Both the position numbers and the translations under genes were made by a program. This document shows positions 1-5,745 of a DNA stretch of 6,617 bases, piece after piece; within the stretch, counting starts at the first letter, position 1, and every line of letters begins with the position of its first letter. The notes beneath the pieces are model-generated. The model had not been told where the DNA came from, searched no databases, and was given only the letters and a program-made list of their open reading frames with translations. Source of the stretch: Cyanobacteriota bacterium (GTDB lineage: Bacteria > Cyanobacteriota > Cyanobacteriia > Leptolyngbyales > Leptolyngbyaceae); assembly GCA_027482985.1 (NCBI GenBank), contig JAIXVO010000083.1, positions 1 to 6,617 on the forward strand, read 5' to 3'.

Positions 1-1201
1 CTGAGAGTTGCTGCGGATAGCGATCGCCATAGCCTTGTAACTGCATCGCGGCGAGTTGTGCTTCCACCTGCGCTTTGACGGCACTGGCGGACGATCGCCG
101 GAGCCGTTTGGGTAACCCAAAGGCAATATTTTGAGCCACCGTCAGGTGTGGAAATAGGGCATAGTTTTGCACCAAAAACCCCACTTTGCGATCGCGGCTC
201 GGCAGGTTAATCCCCTGTTTGGCATCAAACAGCACGCGTTGATTCAACACAATGCGCCCCTGGGTGGGGGTTTCCATCCCGGCAATGCAGCGCATCAACA
301 TACTTTTGCCAGTGCCTGATCCCCCCAAAATTCCCAGGGTAGATTCCGTGAGATCAAACCGCAGATCCAGATCAAAATTTGCCAACCGCTTTTGAATGTC
401 TACGACTAAGCCAGATAGGAGTGGAGTCCTGATCTGCGCGGCAGGAGCGGTAACGGTGACCGGGTTCAGCGTTGGGGGGCTAGATGGATGGGAGTCGGAG
501 TGCCATTGGATGCGCGATCGCCGCTGTTGACGCATTTCCTGCCAAAAATTCACGGCAATGATGCCAGAGCAGGAAATCAACATAATCGCGATCGCCCAAA
601 ACCAGGCTTCCTGCATGGCTCCTGCTTCGACAGCAAAATAGATCGCCATGGGAATGGTTTGGGTTTGTCCAGGAATATTGCCTGCTAACATCAGAGTCGC
701 TCCAAACTCCCCTAATGCCCGCGCAAACGCCAGGCTGGTGCCCGCTAACACCCCCGGTAAGGCCAGTGGCAACATAATCCGGCGAAACACTTTCCATTCC
801 GACGCACCGAGCGTCCGTGCTACGGCTAGAAGATTATGATCAATTTGTTCAAAGGCTCCCAGTGTCGTGCGATACATCAGCGGGAAAGACACCACCATTG
901 CGGTCAGAGTAGCTCCGTACCAGGTGAAGACCACACTTAAGTCGAAACGTTGCAGCCATTGTCCAGCGGGACCATTTTTGCCAAACACCAACAGCAGCAG
1001 AAAGCCCACTACGGTTGGCGGTAAAATCAGCGGCGCAACCAAAAGCCCTTCTAACAGGGACTTGCCCCACCCCCGATAATGCAGCATCCAGTAAGCGACT
1101 GCAATCCCGATGACGAAGGTCGCGATCGTCGCTAGCGCCGAGACTTTGAGCGAAATCCAGAGGGGCGAAAGATCCATCGGGATGGTCGTGGGTTCATGCA
1201 T
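1..1201 (-). CDS. modBC: ModBC: fused molybdate ABC transporter permease and ATPase (3' end cut by window)
   Basis: Inner-membrane part of a molybdate importer; ModA delivers the anion and ATP hydrolysis drives uptake. The open frame gives 400 residues with no stop before the left edge. Residues about 12-225 are a ModB-type permease: several hydrophobic spans and the ABC-coupling region around 126-170, with ARTLGAS near 128-134 and FARALGEFGATL at 159-170. A polar linker rich in Ser, Pro and Thr (about 226-260) joins it to a ModC ATPase that begins LSGLVVDIQK. The Walker A motif GGSGTGKS is at 293-300 (Lys299) and the Q-loop glutamine is Gln345. The frame leaves the window at ...QQLS, where the ABC signature should start, so Walker B and any C-terminal TOBE/Mop domain are unseen. 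The start is ATG at 1201, preceded by TTGGAG with 7-nt spacing; the frame is closed upstream by a stop at 1232-1234. ATG at 1177 is a weaker alternative. Fused ModBC proteins are known in cyanobacteria. Confidence 0.95.
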   Translation of the reverse strand, partial: MHEPTTIPMDLSPLWISLKVSALATIATFVIGIAVAYWMLHYRGWGKSLLEGLLVAPLILPPTVVGFLLLLVFGKNGPAGQWLQRFDLSVVFTWYGATLTAMVVSFPLMYRTTLGAFEQIDHNLLAVARTLGASEWKVFRRIMLPLALPGVLAGTSLAFARALGEFGATLMLAGNIPGQTQTIPMAIYFAVEAGAMQEAWFWAIAIMLISCSGIIAVNFWQEMRQQRRSRIQWHSDSHPSSPPTLNPVTVTAPAAQIRTPLLSGLVVDIQKRLANFDLDLRFDLTESTLGILGGSGTGKSMLMRCIAGMETPTQGRIVLNQRVLFDAKQGINLPSRDRKVGFLVQNYALFPHLTVAQNIAFGLPKRLRRSSASAVKAQVEAQLAAMQLQGYGDRYPQQLS

Positions 1202-1345
1202 GCCGCAACTCCAAGCGATTGATAGCGTTGGTCAGTCCACTGAGGCTCCAGCGAATCGCTCACAGCCAGGTCTGGATCAGCATGCGGGTCAACTTCGCCC
1301 CAAGGAACTACCGTTATTTTGTGCGCAATGGGTCTGTAGTGCTGT
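1202..1345 (-). other. 144-nt spacer between modA and modBC
   Basis: I see no convincing gene here. On the transcribed strand there are three small adjacent stem candidates: CCAG/CTGG, AGCG/CGCT and the near-palindrome TCAGTGGACTGA at 1232-1243. None is followed by a T-run, so I do not call a terminator. An open minus-strand frame crosses the spacer from 1368 to 1132, overlapping both neighbours. It lacks a ribosome binding site and a recognisable family, so it is not called as a gene. Confidence 0.4.
1209..1214 (-). promoter_or_regulatory. Ribosome binding site of modBC
   Basis: On the minus strand this reads TTGGAG, 7 nt before ATG at 1201. It decides the modBC start in favour of 1201 over the internal ATG at 1177. 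Confidence 0.7.
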
Positions 1346-2140
1346 TTACTTCGGCACGATAAAGCCATACTTGCGCAACACAGTTTTAGCGGGATTCCCG
1401 GTCAGAAATTTTAAGAAAGTTTTGGCAGCGTCTTGATTTTTACTGCCCTTGAGTACCGCCATCGGGTAGACGATTGGATCATGGAGCTTGTCATCCGCGA
1501 TCGCCACAGACTTCACCCGATCCGAAATCTTGGCATCGGTGACATAAACCAGCCCCGCATCCGCATTGCCACTGGCCACCGTTGCCAGCACTTGGCGGAC
1601 ATTGTTGGCATAGACGAGTTTGGGCTTCACCTGATCCATCAAGTTCAGTTTTTGTAACACTTGTTCGGCATACTGCCCCGCCGGAACACTACGCGGTTCA
1701 CCCATTGCCACTCGCTTCACTTCTGGTTTTGCCAAACTCTTAAAACTGTTGACGGTTTTCGAGTCTTGCGGTGCAATCAACGCTAATTTATTGTTTGCCA
1801 GGTTGCCCCGTGTGCCTGGGACTAATTCCCCTTTTTGATCTAGGGTATCCATTTGCCGTTTGGCGGCTGAAATGAAAATATCGGCGGGTGCGCCTTGTTC
1901 AATTTGTTGCAGCAGTGCTCCAGAAGCCCCAAAGTTGAAGGTCACGGTCACCCCAGGATTGGCTTTTTCAAACAGCGGTTTGATCTCTGCCAAAACTTCT
2001 TTGAGGCTGGCAGCCGCAGACACTAACAGATTCCCCCGTTGCGAGTAAGCGGGCGTGGAGTGGGTCAGTTGCCACCCCAGCACTAGCACCAAACTGACCA
2101 AAACCCCACTCAGGAACAGGGGAATCCGTCTTCGTTGCAT
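1346..2140 (-). CDS. modA: ModA: periplasmic molybdate-binding protein
   Basis: Substrate-binding component of the molybdate ABC importer; it captures molybdate (and probably tungstate) in the periplasm and passes it to ModBC. It has 264 residues, the usual size. The N-terminus MQRRR followed by a hydrophobic stretch (about 7-24) is a signal peptide, with possible cleavage near Ser33/Gln34; there is no lipobox cysteine. Family landmarks are SAAASL at 41-46, FGASGALLQQIEQGAPADIFIS at 70-91, GEPRSVPAGQYA at 147-158, and DAGLVYVTDA at 194-203. By alignment from memory with E. coli ModA, Ser45, Ser73 and Tyr199 are likely oxyanion contacts. The start ATG at 2140 has GGAGAG 9 nt upstream. modBC follows on the same strand after 144 nt, so the two probably form one operon. 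I did not find a recognisable ModE box upstream. Confidence 0.96.
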   Translation of the reverse strand: MQRRRIPLFLSGVLVSLVLVLGWQLTHSTPAYSQRGNLLVSAAASLKEVLAEIKPLFEKANPGVTVTFNFGASGALLQQIEQGAPADIFISAAKRQMDTLDQKGELVPGTRGNLANNKLALIAPQDSKTVNSFKSLAKPEVKRVAMGEPRSVPAGQYAEQVLQKLNLMDQVKPKLVYANNVRQVLATVASGNADAGLVYVTDAKISDRVKSVAIADDKLHDPIVYPMAVLKGSKNQDAAKTFLKFLTGNPAKTVLRKYGFIVPK

Positions 2141-2149
2141 ACACGCGTT

Positions 2150-2155
2150 CTCTCC
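2150..2155 (-). promoter_or_regulatory. Ribosome binding site of modA
   Basis: The minus strand reads GGAGAG, 9 nt before the ATG at 2140, supporting that start. Confidence 0.65.
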
Positions 2156-2165
2156 AAACGACAGT

Positions 2166-2202
2166 TGAAGTTGGTAAAGTCAATCTCAACCTATCAACTT
2201 CA
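2166..2202. promoter_or_regulatory. Inverted repeat in the modA leader
   Basis: The arms TGAAGTTGGT (2166-2175) and ATCAACTTCA (2193-2202) are complementary at 9 of 10 positions, the exception being a possible G-U pair, with a 17-nt spacer. The structure lies 10 nt upstream of the modA ribosome binding site, so it could be an operator or an mRNA stem in the 5' untranslated region. It does not match the E. coli ModE box, and I cannot place a convincing -10/-35 pair around it. Confidence 0.35.
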
Positions 2203-2330
2203 CCCAACTAAATTGGTAGTCAAAATATCTAGAATCAATCCAAACGGGCGATCGCGGCCGCACCAGGGTTGGCAACTTGTAGCTCTTTCTGGGATCGGTT
2301 ATCCATCGTGACGATGCGGGGGGAATGCTA

Positions 2331-2336
2331 AAGGAG
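2331..2336 (+). promoter_or_regulatory. Strong Shine-Dalgarno sequence (AAGGAG) displaced from its gene
   Basis: AAGGAG is the best ribosome binding site upstream of the secreted SH3-type protein, but it lies 31 nt from the preferred ATG (2368), 22 nt from ATG 2359 and 16 nt from TTG 2353. It is well spaced (6-9 nt) for the TTG codons at 2343 and 2346, which would open a 6-7 codon leader ending at TGA 2364-2366, one base before ATG 2368. Translational coupling is therefore possible. Confidence 0.35.
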
Positions 2337-2367
2337 TTATTTTTGTTGACCATTGGGGATGTTTGAG

Positions 2368-2883
2368 ATGAACAGGATTCATATTGCCGCGATCGCGGTT
2401 GCGGCGATCGCACTAGTACCGCCCCCACCCGCTCAGGCCGAAATGCTGGTGCTGGGCAAAGCGTCGGGGGGGCAAACGATTCGGTTAGATACCGCTTCGA
2501 TTCAACGGAATGGACAATCGGCCAGTTGGTGGTCGGGCTTTACCTACTATCTGGGACGGGAACGAGTGGTCGCCAGTGCACACTGTGGGAGAGGACTGTG
2601 GACGGTAGACGGGAAAGAGTACAAGCCGCAATCTCCGGCTACCCGCAATATGCTCAGTATTGTTTGTTCTGCCCGACAGACCAGGGACTCGGAAGATATG
2701 GGCCATGTTCTGGTCTTTGACCCGCCTTCGAATGTCCGGTCTACTCCTGGCGGCGCGGTAAAATGCGCGATCGCGGAGATGACGGTGATTCAGATTTATG
2801 CCGAGCCGACGAATGACTGGTATTCCACCCAGGCGTGTGGCGGCGGGTGGATTCATCGCAGCCAAATTCGCCCCTTTCGCTAA
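2368..2883 (+). CDS. Secreted SH3-type protein of unknown function
   Basis: I do not recognise a named gene. From ATG 2368 the product has 171 residues. Residues 1-24 are a clear Sec signal peptide: short MNRIH, an Ala/Ile/Val core, then PAQA with cleavage before Glu25. The mature part has two regions. The first (about 25-105) begins MLVLGKASGG and contains RLDTASIQRNG, YYLGRERV and RNMLSIVC, a pattern I associate with exported cyanobacterial proteins. The second (about 112-170) resembles a bacterial SH3 domain: SNVRSTPGG near 121-129 and GWIHRSQIRPF at 160-170. Cysteines at 73, 100, 133 and 157 could form two disulfides in the periplasm. A likely role is ligand or cell-wall binding, but that is inference. 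ATG 2368 is preferred because it gives a normal signal peptide and has GGGG 9 nt upstream; TTG 2353 and ATG 2359 are in-frame alternatives. The gene is divergent from modA. Confidence 0.8.
   Translation: MNRIHIAAIAVAAIALVPPPPAQAEMLVLGKASGGQTIRLDTASIQRNGQSASWWSGFTYYLGRERVVASAHCGRGLWTVDGKEYKPQSPATRNMLSIVCSARQTRDSEDMGHVLVFDPPSNVRSTPGGAVKCAIAEMTVIQIYAEPTNDWYSTQACGGGWIHRSQIRPFR
2389..2411. repeat. Pair of HIP1 octamers inside a signal-peptide coding region
   Basis: Two GCGATCGC octamers (2389-2396 and 2404-2411) are 7 nt apart and encode AIA twice in the hydrophobic core of the signal peptide. HIP1 is the highly iterated palindrome of many cyanobacterial genomes; 14 further perfect copies are spread through the window, most of them within genes. 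Confidence 0.85.
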
Positions 2884-2884
2884 C

Positions 2885-2994
2885 CTGAGTGAAGCCTGCA
2901 TGACTGTGGGCATCCCTTAGGGGGCGCATCTTGCCTGCCCAGGTGAAACCGCTGCACGACGCATGGTAGACCTCATCCTACCGCCGTCTACTAG
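2885..2994. repeat. Decayed copy of the MITE-like element found at 5815-5922
   Basis: The core at 2920-2943 matches 5848-5871 at 21 of 24 positions, including CATCTT and GCCCAGG. Exactly 50 nt beyond the core, both copies end in nearly the same sequence: GTCTACTAG at 2986-2994 and GTCCACTAG at 5914-5922. The left end is degenerate; CTGAGTGAAG from 2885 only loosely resembles CTAGTGGACT. The central hairpin has lost two pairs. The element starts 1 nt after the stop of the SH3-type gene and lies downstream of the convergent Anbu gene, so it fills most of the 158-nt gap between them. Confidence 0.55.
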
Positions 2995-3041
2995 CGCAGC
3001 CGCTCAAGGGATCTGGGGCGCGATCGCCCTTAGCCCCCGCC

Positions 3042-3800
3042 CTAAAGATCTTCATCCGATGCGAAGGCTTGTTTTTCCCAGTCGATGTCGGGCGTGTTAT
3101 CGAAGGCTTCCCGCAGGGCACCTTCCCACATTCGCCGAATTTGCAGCAGGTAAGGGGTGCCCGATCGCAACTTCAACTCATACCGAATCTTAAACGTGTC
3201 GGTTTCATACATCGTCAGGTTGATGGGTGGCCCCACGGAAATATTCGATTTCATGGTGGAGTCGAGCGACAGCAGGGCACATTTGGCAGCAGCATTGAGG
3301 GAAGTGTCAAAGGAGAGAATGCGATCGAGAATCGGCTTCCCATACTTGGCTTCCCCAATCTGCAAAAAGGGCGTGTCTTTGGACACTTGAATGCAATTAC
3401 CCTGACTGTAAACCAGAAATAAGCCCGGTTCTTCCCCCGGCACCTGTCCCCCCACCAGAAAGGTACATTGGGAGTCGATATGATCCCGCTCCATCCACGG
3501 GCGATCCTGATCCTGAATTTCCCGCGATTTTGTTCCCACGTACCGAGCAATGTCATACAAACTCGGCAGGGTATGGAGGTTCAGTTCTGCCTGGGTCTGC
3601 AAGTCTCGCCGCAATAAGTTCAGAGTCGCCTGCGTAATCGACAAATTGCCCGCAGTGCAAATCAAGACGATGCGTTCTCCCGGTTGGGAAAAGTCAAAGA
3701 GCTTCTGATGGGTGGAAATGTAATCGACACCAGCGTTGGTGCGGGAATCTGCGGCCATGACCAAGCCAAACTTTGTCAGGATACCGAGACAGTAGGTCAT
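3042..3800 (-). CDS. Anbu-type proteasome-like peptidase (COG3484)
   Basis: Predicted cytoplasmic member of the Ntn-hydrolase/proteasome beta fold, in the Anbu (ancestral beta-subunit) family related to HslV and the 20S proteasome. The product has 252 residues. After removal of Met1 it would begin with Thr2, the expected nucleophile. Asp18 in AADSRTNAGVD and Lys33 in HQKLFDF fall at the places of proteasome Asp17 and Lys33 in mature numbering. Other family landmarks are CTAGNLSITQ (48-57), GEAKYGKPILDR (149-160) and LDSTMKSNISVGPPI (179-193). The N-terminus needs no propeptide, so ATG 3800 is secure, although I see no clear Shine-Dalgarno sequence before it. It is the last gene of a tight run after mutM and GNAT, 30 nt behind GNAT. 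The partners usually reported beside Anbu (transglutaminase-like protein, alpha-E/DUF403 protein, ATP-grasp protein) are absent from this window. Natural substrates of the family are, as far as I know, unsettled. Confidence 0.9.
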   Translation of the reverse strand: MTYCLGILTKFGLVMAADSRTNAGVDYISTHQKLFDFSQPGERIVLICTAGNLSITQATLNLLRRDLQTQAELNLHTLPSLYDIARYVGTKSREIQDQDRPWMERDHIDSQCTFLVGGQVPGEEPGLFLVYSQGNCIQVSKDTPFLQIGEAKYGKPILDRILSFDTSLNAAAKCALLSLDSTMKSNISVGPPINLTMYETDTFKIRYELKLRSGTPYLLQIRRMWEGALREAFDNTPDIDWEKQAFASDEDL

Positions 3801-3830
3801 GGAATCAGTGCCATAAAGAATGTTTTGATT

Positions 3831-4325
3831 TTACGAGAATTTCTGTCCCTTTTCGGTGGCGACAGTGAAGGTCAGCCCCGTTGCGCCAGGATCCTGCCAT
3901 TCTCGCCGCAACAGGCTGTAAACATAATCGTCCCAAAGCACCCCATCGAGTTCGTGATGCTCTCGCAAAATGCCATCTCGATGCAATCCCAATTTTTCGA
4001 GTAACCGAATTGAGGGGGCGTTGAAAGCACCCGTTTGACAGTACAGCTTGTGGAAATCCGTGGTGGTGAATAGATGCGTAAAGGCGATCGTCAACATCGC
4101 TGTACCCATGCCCTGATTGCGGTATTGGGGCTGAACGAAATAGCCAAACTCAGCGGAACGATTGCGAGGATTGATATCAAAGTAAGTGAAGCGCCCTACA
4201 GGTTCGGGCACCGTCTCCCGCCAAAACAGCCACCGGATGACTTCCGGACTACGCGGCACTCTCCTGCCATCCACCACCAGACGACAGGTGAGGGCTTCCA
4301 GGCGATCGCGTGGGATGTGAGCCAT
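3831..4325 (-). CDS. GNAT family N-acetyltransferase (RimJ/RimL-like)
   Basis: Predicted cytoplasmic enzyme that moves an acetyl group from acetyl-CoA to an amine; the substrate cannot be read from the sequence. The product has 164 residues. The CoA pyrophosphate-binding motif is visible as QYRNQGMGTAML (67-78) after the strand SAEFGYFV (57-64). A second conserved part, NAPSIRLLEKLGLHRDGILREH (102-123), is typical of RimJ/RimL relatives, and ends with the WDDYVYSLLRREW block. The N-terminus is shorter than in most RimJ/L proteins: only about 35 residues precede VGRFTYFD, so part of the first helical region seems missing or reshaped. A 20-residue tail follows the fold. The start is ATG 4325 with AAGG 8 nt upstream; the frame is closed by a stop at 4344-4346, so no longer form is possible. 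It sits 39 nt after mutM and 30 nt before Anbu, likely in one transcript. Confidence 0.87.
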   Translation of the reverse strand: MAHIPRDRLEALTCRLVVDGRRVPRSPEVIRWLFWRETVPEPVGRFTYFDINPRNRSAEFGYFVQPQYRNQGMGTAMLTIAFTHLFTTTDFHKLYCQTGAFNAPSIRLLEKLGLHRDGILREHHELDGVLWDDYVYSLLRREWQDPGATGLTFTVATEKGQKFS

Positions 4326-4364
4326 TGTTGCAGCCTTGCCACTCTACCCGTTGCAACTACAGCT

Positions 4365-5240
4365 TCACCGCTGGCATTTAGGACAAAAGTGGGCCGATCG
4401 CCCTGCTAGTTTCAGCCGTTCAATGACTGCGCCACAGGTGCGACAGGGTTCACCATCACGGGCATACACCCAGGCCATGCCGCCATAATTGCCGTTAATC
4501 CCTTCCACACTGCGAAAACTATCAAACGTGGTGCCTTTCGCTTCGATGCTAATTTCCAGGACTTTGATGATGTTGTCTCGGAGTTGCTGAATTTGTTTCC
4601 GCGTCAAGCGATGACATAACTTGTGCGGTCGAATGCCCGTCATAAATAAGGCTTCATCGGCGTAAATATTGCCAATGCCTGCCACGATCGCCTGATCCAA
4701 TAACGCATTCTTGATGGGACGCTGCCGATGCTGCAAGCGATCGCGAAAATAGGCGATCGAAAACTCGTCCGAAAACGGTTCTGGCCCCAACGCCTGTAAG
4801 CCCGTCATGATCGTCGGTGGCTCCACTCCCGGCGGCACCCACCACATTTGCCCAAACGTCCGCTGATCGACAAACCGCAATTCGCGATCGCCCTCAAACA
4901 AGAGTCGCACCCGCGTATGTTTGTGCAAGGGCGTGTCGGGCGTGACCCACAGCAGTTGCCCCGTCATCCGTAAGTGAACGCCTAGATATGCGGGTGGAGT
5001 GAGCCGTTGCAGGTCTTCAAGCCCGCCAACTGCGGGAGTCGTGAGTTCTGCTAATAAATACTTGCCGCGTCGGTGCCATTGGGCGATCGCGGTGCCTTTG
5101 AGTCCGGCGAGAAAATCTGTAATAGAAGAAGGGTGGGCAATGGTGCGATCGAGCAACACATCCCCACCCGTCATAATTTGATTGAGGGTGACTTGATTCA
5201 GTCCCCGTTTAACAGTCTCAACTTCGGGTAGTTCTGGCAC
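4365..5240 (-). CDS. mutM: MutM/Fpg formamidopyrimidine-DNA glycosylase
   Basis: Base-excision repair enzyme that removes 8-oxoguanine and formamidopyrimidines and then cuts the strand by beta,delta-elimination. The product has 291 residues, slightly longer than the roughly 270 of E. coli. Pro2 (the Schiff-base nucleophile) and Glu3 are in the diagnostic start PELPEVETV. Lys60 in RRGKYL is the expected beta-hairpin lysine. The void-filling residues correspond to Met92 (HLRMTG), Arg127 and Phe129 (DQRTFG). The helix-two-turn-helix segment is GIGNIYADEALF (188-199), with Asn191. The zinc finger has Cys266, Cys269, Cys286 and Cys289, with Arg281 in its hairpin. The start is GTG at 5240: catalysis requires Pro directly after the initiator, which fixes it, although no good ribosome binding site is visible. 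psaE ends 105 nt upstream; no clear terminator lies between, so read-through is possible. GNAT follows after 39 nt. Confidence 0.97.
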   Translation of the reverse strand: MPELPEVETVKRGLNQVTLNQIMTGGDVLLDRTIAHPSSITDFLAGLKGTAIAQWHRRGKYLLAELTTPAVGGLEDLQRLTPPAYLGVHLRMTGQLLWVTPDTPLHKHTRVRLLFEGDRELRFVDQRTFGQMWWVPPGVEPPTIMTGLQALGPEPFSDEFSIAYFRDRLQHRQRPIKNALLDQAIVAGIGNIYADEALFMTGIRPHKLCHRLTRKQIQQLRDNIIKVLEISIEAKGTTFDSFRSVEGINGNYGGMAWVYARDGEPCRTCGAVIERLKLAGRSAHFCPKCQR

Positions 5241-5345
5241 AGGCGAATTTGGGTAGAAATCACGTCCAACTAACTTGGAGTGTACCGCAGCATCCGACCC
5301 TGCATCAGTTCCAAACTTGAGCGTTCGTGAAAATCCCAGTCGGAA

Positions 5346-5597
5346 TTAACCTTCTGCTTTAGCGGCAGCGGGTTTCTTCTTGGGCGGTTCAACTTCCACC
5401 AGTTCCGCCAGGGCAAAGTTGTTGGTGTTAATACCACCAGCGTTGCCGCTGTAACCGGTGTAGTTCACCTTTTCAAAGCGAACGATGACAGGATATTTAA
5501 TCGCAGGATTTTGATCAATGGAGGCTACCGTACCAACGTCTTGATACCAGTAGGACTCTTTACGCATAATGCGGACTTTTGAACCACGCTGAACCAT
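5346..5597 (-). CDS. psaE: PsaE: photosystem I reaction centre subunit IV
   Basis: Small peripheral subunit on the cytoplasmic (stromal) side of photosystem I. With PsaC and PsaD it forms the ferredoxin-docking ridge and is linked to cyclic electron flow. The product has 83 residues with the SH3-like PsaE fold: [10 protein letters not shown] at the start, [13 protein letters not shown] (14-26), [12 protein letters not shown] (35-46) and [15 protein letters not shown] (56-70). The loop between, TGYSGNAGG, is the long form, as in Synechocystis and unlike the shortened Nostoc loop I recall. A C-terminal tail [13 protein letters not shown] extends the protein by about 10 residues beyond many cyanobacterial homologues. 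The family normally starts at MVQRG, so ATG 5597 is chosen; an in-frame ATG at 5624 would add nine atypical residues. AGGGAA precedes ATG 5597 with 7-nt spacing. The gene is probably transcribed from the 5625-5750 region. Confidence 0.98.
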   Translation of the reverse strand: MVQRGSKVRIMRKESYWYQDVGTVASIDQNPAIKYPVIVRFEKVNYTGYSGNAGGINTNNFALAELVEVEPPKKKPAAAKAEG

Positions 5598-5686
5598 GAG
5601 TTTTTTCCCTTGTTGATATATCACTCACAGAGCTAATGCCCATCACTTTACTACGGAGTGTTGCCCCGACAGGCAGAGAGGGGCGG

Positions 5687-5730
5687 GGTTGCAACAATCT
5701 GAAATATTTGCTTGATGTTTTGTTGCAATC
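5687..5730. promoter_or_regulatory. Dyad upstream of psaE (TTGCAACAA arms)
   Basis: The arms GGTTGCAACAA (5687-5697) and TTGTTGCAATC (5720-5730) are complementary at 10 of 11 positions. The spacer is a 22-nt AT-rich stretch, so the arms are 33 bp apart, about three helical turns. It lies 90-133 nt upstream of psaE ATG, a typical place for a regulator of a light-responsive gene. It does not match the HLR1 site of RpaB or the NtcA site GTA-N8-TAC. The role as an operator is inference. Confidence 0.4.
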
Positions 5731-5745
5731 AGCAGGGAACTGCTG
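5730..5745. repeat. Short perfect hairpin
   Basis: CAGCAG and CTGCTG flank a GGAA loop. No T-run follows on either strand, so an intrinsic terminator is unlikely. It abuts the dyad on one side and the heptamer array on the other. Confidence 0.4.

Noticed and set aside
1233..1244. CAGTCCACTGAG, resembling the right end of the MITE-like element
   Set aside because: An element ending here would extend left into modBC coding sequence, where there is no matching core or left end.
2204..2216. CCAACTAAATTGG upstream of modA, nearly identical to CCAACTAACTTGG at 5266-5278 upstream of mutM
   Set aside because: A 12 of 13 match between two sites is expected several times by chance in a window this long, and the genes share no obvious control.
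2141..2367. Sigma-70 type promoters for modA and the divergent gene
   Set aside because: Candidate -35/-10 pairs such as TTGTAG with TATCCA match only about three of six positions each, too weak to report.
2485..2913. 142-codon minus-strand open frame opposite the SH3-type gene
   Set aside because: It is antisense to a gene with a clear signal peptide and domain pattern; its translation is rich in Arg and Pro with no recognisable motif.
3016..3030. GC-rich palindrome GGGCGCGATCGCCC as a terminator of the Anbu transcript
   Set aside because: No T-run follows on either strand, and the symmetry is mostly due to a HIP1 octamer.
4074..4409. 111-codon plus-strand open frame opposite the GNAT and mutM genes
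   Set aside because: It is antisense to two well-supported genes and resembles no family.
5598..5624. In-frame upstream ATG (5624) that would lengthen PsaE by nine residues
   Set aside because: PsaE proteins start at MVQRG-like sequence, and AGGGAA is well placed for ATG 5597.
5730..5745. CAGCAG/CTGCTG hairpin as terminator of the aminotransferase gene
   Set aside because: It lacks a following T-run in the direction of transcription and lies about 170 nt past the stop.
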